From assembly GCA_963585895.1 (NCBI GenBank), contig CAUZXS010004319.1, forward strand, positions 41,001 through 105,000: a DNA stretch of 64,000 bases. Direction: 5' to 3'. Both the position numbers and the translations under genes were made by a program. The stretch comes from Sepioteuthis lessoniana. Its lineage: Eukaryota; Mollusca; Cephalopoda; Myopsida; Loliginidae. The notes under the pieces are model-generated. The model did not search any database. It worked only from the letters and a program-made list of their open reading frames with translations, and was not told where the DNA came from. Below, piece by piece: positions 60,201 to 64,000 of this stretch (position 1 is the first letter of the stretch; the number at the start of each line of letters is the position of its first letter).

Positions 60201-60737
60201 ATCTGATTATTTGTATTAAAAATAGTCACATGGATCTATAATTGCTTACTAATTACTGAAACTGGAGGCAAAAAAATAGAAACAATTACTTGAACTGGCA
60301 GTATTTATTAGGGTTCTATCTATATGTTTGTTTAAAAATTAGTCATATTCGATAGAAATAGTTGATGCTATATAACTTTGATAAAAAATGGATTCAACCA
60401 TTAGTTTTCAATTTTCCTTCCACATACCACTAAAACAAGTTTACGAGATATTACAAACCAAATATCAGGTAAAATGGCGACCATAAACAAGAGTTAAAAC
60501 AGAAAATAACGCGTATCCAGTACTTATGGGTGTCACTCTATCTCCATTGAATAATGACATTTAATGAAAGGGATGAGCTTGCCTTTCTGGACACAACTTG
60601 CCAATTCTTGGTGATATTTTTTAACAAAGATACACGTTATTCACCTAGTTTAGGTCTGTATTTGGTCATCAAGTAAAGTGCTAAAAATGCTGTTTCGCTT
60701 AAGAATATTGTTGCAAAGGTAGCAGAATTATAATCGA
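60201..60737. other. Unassigned AT-rich sequence
   Basis: A CR2-like scrap ('tattagggttctatctatat') at 60,308. Nothing else. Confidence 0.4.
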
Positions 60738-60900
60738 CCCGACTTTTGAAAATCAACTGCATCTGATAGCGAGGCTCCACTTTTGGAGATCTGTGGGAGT
60801 GTGGAGTTTCCCCTTTATCACCATTACTTCTGCGTCCACTCTGATCTGGAGTGATAGGACCTTTAAGGGTCCCATCTTTAGGTCAGATATTCTGTGATAT
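60738..60900 (+). mobile_element. CR body fragment, sense
   Basis: 'gcatctgatagcgaggctcc', 'tctgcgtccactctgatctg' + 'gagtgatagg', 'cccatctttaggtcaga'. Confidence 0.65.
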
Positions 60901-61640
60901 TTTGACCTTCGACCCGGCCCAAAAATACTATTCCAAGGTAATACACCGGAAGGAAGTGACACATTCCAATGGCCAGTAATCGAAAGAGATCGCGTGGGCG
61001 GATTAAGGCTTATGATATGGGACAAGGTGAAGGTCCCATTGTGCCATTACAGTGATGCACCGAAAGAGAGTAACCTCTGAACTGCATGACAGTTATTTTC
61101 GCTTGATGACGATTGAACATTCGATTTCAAAGATCCAGTAGGCGATCGTGTGGGCGTTGAGTTATTATTTAACTCAGTTGAGTTTGGGGTGCCAAAGCAG
61201 TTGCCAGCAGACTCCCAGAGGGTTAGAGACGAGATGTGGTAGGGAAGGCCACACCCGACCGAGGGGGACCGCGGAAACCCCCGATGCAGTTGCCAGCAGA
61301 CTTCCAGACAGCTAGAGACCAGATGTAGTAGGGAAGACCACACCCGACCGAGAGGGCCCTCGGAAAACCCCCGATGCAGTGGACCCAAACATCAGGGGAA
61401 CAAGACACAACGTGACGGTCATAACAGTGGGGTCAAAATATGAAGTTTATGTTCGGTCTCCGGCATCCTCTCACATGCAACCCTTTCGAACCCTTGCAAT
61501 AAAGTGAGAGGTGAATATTTTTATAAAGAAGTCCTTCCTGCGTCTTTATCATGCGTCGTTTCTTCCTGTGTCTTCCTCTCGCATCTTAATTGTCACTGCG
61601 TCATAATTATTGTGTCGTTATGATACGGCACATGACTATA
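60901..61640. repeat. GC-rich segment with 89-bp tandem duplication
   Basis: 'ttgccagcagac' starts units at 61,201 and 61,290. Both contain 'ggccacacccgaccgag'/'gaccacacccgaccgag' and 'cccccgatgcagt'. It is followed by 'gcaataaagtgagagg' (AATAAA word at 61,498) and a T/C/G-rich stretch. The combination could be the end of an LTR element, but I could not find a matching partner. The minus 113-codon frame simply follows the duplication. Confidence 0.4.
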
Positions 61641-61828
61641 CAACAATTCTAAACTTATTCGTATTCGATAGGACAGTGCGTATAGAATATTTAGAGAGTG
61701 TGTGTGTGTGTGTGTGTTTCTTCTGTAGTTGTAAGTTTTTTTTAACACGGACCGTGTTTAAACGGATCTATTTAAAATTGATTCGTTATTACGCTGGATC
61801 TATTTATTTGACTCATCATCGGGAAAAA

Positions 61829-62047
61829 GGGGTGTCCTCGTGGTGTAATGGTTAAAGCGCTGGACTGCGGAATCGTAATTAGTGAGTTCGAACTCCAGTC
61901 GCGCTATTACGATCACTTTGGGAAAAAGGTATGAACCCTTTATCCTCCCAGCTATGGGTTAAATAGCATCACTGCTGTTCAACTAGAAGGATGGCTTTGA
62001 CATTAAATAACCCTTGAAGATTGATATGCCATTAAACAAAGAAACTA
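61829..62047 (+). mobile_element. SINE-C, full length, best-preserved head
   Basis: 'ggggtgtcctcgtggtgtaa' + 'tggttaaagcgctggactgc', box-B-like GAGTTCGAACTCC, 'cagctatgggttaaatagca', 'caactagaaggatggctttg', 'agattgatatgccattaaac' + 'aaagaaact'. The head is close to a real tRNA sequence but lacks a foldable anticodon arm. Confidence 0.92.
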
Positions 62048-62138
62048 AACTAAACCAAACCTCGGCTGGAAAATAACAGATGTTAGTCGTCAGAATGAAC
62101 GTGGAAGTAACCACAAAAAGGTTTACTTCCCACTTACC

Positions 62139-62205
62139 AAATTTCCAGAGCCTCATCATCAAATAGAATTAAGTGTCATACCCTAGACACCCGTCGAAGT
62201 TAATA
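62139..62205 (-). mobile_element. CR body scrap
   Basis: 'cagagcctcatcatcaaata' + 'gaattaagtgtcataccc' + 'tagacacccg'. Confidence 0.5.
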
Positions 62206-62294
62206 GTTAATAATACTCCATCGAACTTTGTGCTGAACTTCGCGCAACATATATACACGTTCTCTCTCTAACTCTTGACACATGCCACTGTAAG

Positions 62295-62512
62295 CATGTC
62301 TGGTTCGTCTAACTTTGATAGTTTTCGTGATGGGAGGCAGGTGGCCGTATAGTTGGTGCCTTGTGGGGTGTTTCCGCCAGGACTTGTTCAATATTGCTCG
62401 TAACATTCTTGTGTAATTGCCGTCTAGCTTCTTCTCCAGCCTCTTATCCAGCCGTTTAGTTAGCGTCCAAGTAGTGCATCCATACAGCAGTATCGATACG
62501 ACGCTTCTATGG
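62295..62512 (-). mobile_element. LINE-G copy 8, both ends truncated
   Basis: Minus-strand frame 62,200-62,559: SVVSILLYGCTTWTLTKRLD, KKLDGNYTRMLRAILNKSWR, HPTRHQLYGHLPPITKTIKV, RRTRHAYSGM. A small internal duplication gives KRLDKRLEKKLD where sister copies have KRLEKKLD. It lacks the (GAT)n end, so it was cut after insertion. Confidence 0.9.
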
Positions 62513-63870
62513 ATGAGAATAAAAACAGCCATCGAAAGATAACCATGACCCACACTCAAACCACATACATAAACCGCATCGCTCTTCGCGCGGGTAAAAA
62601 AGGGGCGCGTTCTGCTGAGGTTGGAGCCCTGACCTCAGTGTTCGAAAAATCAGCTACAGAGCTCAAACAACAAAAACTACTAAAATGCAAACAAACAATA
62701 CAAATAGCGACACCTACTGATACTCTCACAAAAACCTCTACTGCTTCCCTTCTGCTAAGTATGGGTTCACACATGTATTTTTTCTTTTCTTAGGGACCAA
62801 GTCTCTAAGATTGTCCTTTTTTCCTTTTTTTCTTACGACCAAATCCCTAACAATGTAACTTTTTTTCTGTTCTTTTAATAAAAAGCCACACATTATCTTT
62901 CTTTCTTCTACGAGACAATGTCTCTTATAATGTTCTTTTTTATTTTTCCTTTTCTTTGTCGGTCTTCTTCCCTCTCCATATAGCAAGTAATGGCGTTTGA
63001 GACTTGTGTAGTAGTTGTAGTTGTCTGAAGTCGCTAATTTTTTTTCTTAGAGAAACAATTCCTCTAAAATATAAATTTATGTAGTAGAAACCTACTTTTT
63101 TCGGTTTCTTTCTTTTCTTTCTCTTCTTTTTGAGCTTGTGCTAAATTAGAATCCCCTTTTGGAATGTAATACAAAATTCTTCAGGTGGATTTAAATTCTT
63201 CTTATTTCTTTTCTTTTATTTTTGGCTTTCAATCCTTCTTTGAATTCCCTTCTGGAATTCTGAACGAAACACTAAATCCTTCAAGTGGGCTTAATTCTTG
63301 TTATTCAGCTCCATTATTCAGTTGAGGATTAAAAAAATGCAGCCTGATTCTAAGGCCTCCTGTTTCCAACTGATTACAGCTGATTTCGGCGAGTAACGTC
63401 AGGGGGCAACGGCACCCCCTCCAGAGACTCCCGCCAATCAGATCAAAGTTCCTATGCCACACAGATTTTCATTGAACACAAAAGCTAACCAGCAGTAAAA
63501 AAAAAAAAAGACAATAAAAAAATAGGCCCGAATTGACCCAGAAATGTTAGCGCTTCATTCAATAAACCCATTTACCAATAAAATTTCCACAAAAAAGCTG
63601 TATGAAGAAAACCAGAAAATTCAAAACCTCCGTGTCAAACGTTAGCGCTCGTTTGGTCATATTAAATCTCTTTGACTTGGGGTTTCCTAACTATATATAT
63701 ATATAAATGCATCCACTGAACGGGATTTTGATTTTCTGCTTTATTTTGTCTTGTTTTTTTCTTTTTTTTTATACAAATTTGACGGGTGACGAAAAAGTTG
63801 ATAAATTGCTACATAGAGCATAGAAGAGCAGGTGAAATGAACGCCCACTCATCTTACTGAAGCCGGTTTC
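62513..63870. other. Unassigned sequence, partly T-rich
   Basis: T/C-rich blocks 62,810-62,960 and 63,090-63,240. Imperfect repeats: 'ccaagtctctaagattgtcc'/'caaatccctaacaatgtaac' near 62,800 and 62,850, and 'cttcaggtggatttaaattc'/'cttcaagtgggcttaattct' near 63,180 and 63,280. The 94-codon plus and 72-codon minus frames at 62.5-62.8 kb have no recognisable family. Confidence 0.4.
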
Positions 63871-64000
63871 CATTTAAAGCGGATGCTTATGCTGACGATG
63901 CCAATTCTGAAGAAATAGTCTGTGATTGCTGCAGTATTCGATTTTGCGAAGTGGGAAATATTCACATGGAATTGAGATATCAACTGGTTGGATCGAAATC
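63861..64000 (+). CDS. Possible Cys-rich (PHD-like) fragment running off the window
   Basis: An open frame of 46 codons from just after a TGA (63,858-60) to the window end reads ADAYADDANSEEIVCDCCSI then RFCEVGNIHMELRYQLVGSK. VCDCCSIRFC followed by LRYQL resembles the 'CDxCxxWFHxxC...Y..L' half of PHD-like fingers found in host proteins and in LINE ORF1 proteins, but Trp and His are replaced. Too short to decide; it may be chance. Confidence 0.2.

Noticed and set aside
61047..61388. 113-codon minus frame with a 29-30 residue repeat
   Set aside because: Follows the 89-bp tandem duplication; 89 is not a multiple of three, and the second copy continues in another frame.
61829..61915. Functional tRNA gene
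   Set aside because: Pol III boxes are present, but no anticodon arm folds and the sequence continues into the SINE-C body and tail. The same applies to other SINE heads.

Overview
The window reads as animal (metazoan) nuclear DNA. It is AT-rich with no operon-like gene packing. It carries several LINE clades, mariner-type DNA transposons, many SINEs with tRNA-like heads, and very frequent (TA)n, (CA)n and (CTTT)n tracts. The mix is what I would expect from a large, repeat-loaded invertebrate genome, possibly a cephalopod or another lophotrochozoan. That assignment is a guess from general repeat character, not from a diagnostic gene. I found no convincing intact host protein-coding gene, rRNA or functional tRNA. 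Almost every long open frame is a transposon remnant or a translated microsatellite.

Layout. 0-9 kb: a nested palindrome with Penelope-like 'GAAACGT' motifs, an old dispersed repeat split by an RTE-like LINE with clean target-site duplications (TSDs), SINEs, and a mariner split by a SINE. 9-15 kb: a family of composite elements (called CR here), several in inverted pairs, plus SINEs. 15-16 kb: a decayed cysteine-rich gene copy. 17-20.4 kb: adjacent 3' ends of an R2-endonuclease-type LINE joined through (ATT)n and pierced by two SINEs. 20.6-25.2 kb: a perfect 31-bp inverted repeat, a LINE inside a SINE, and the second copy of the old 2.9-kb repeat. 25.7-27.2 kb: a 250-codon LINE C-terminal frame fused to another LINE. 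27.7-28.4 kb: an A-rich, T-poor tract. 28.98-29.2 kb: a CpG-dense island with CRE and ETS-type sites. 29.7-30.6 kb: a tandem SINE. 31-32 kb: a LINE with a 5' inversion. 33-37 kb: SINEs and more R2-type LINE. 38-41 kb: pyrimidine tracts and a large 14-bp minisatellite. 41-53 kb: microsatellites, SINEs, CR elements with an expanded 66-bp array, a MITE-like element, and a mariner with telomere-like filler. 53-64 kb: CR elements, a hammerhead-ribozyme-like motif, foldbacks, and small tandem duplications.

How the parts relate. SINE-C and CR elements end in the same kind of 3' tail, with core GGCATTAAATAA followed by GATATGCCAT. This suggests mobilisation by one partner LINE. The RTE-like LINE ends in (GAT)n and the R2-type LINE ends in (AAT)n. 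TSDs could be read directly for nine insertions, which gives a relative order of events: host repeats first, then LINE, mariner and CR copies, then SINEs.

Family names SINE-A to SINE-F, SINE-G, CR, LINE-G, LINE-R, LINE-T, X, Y and Z are local labels. All alignments were done by eye.
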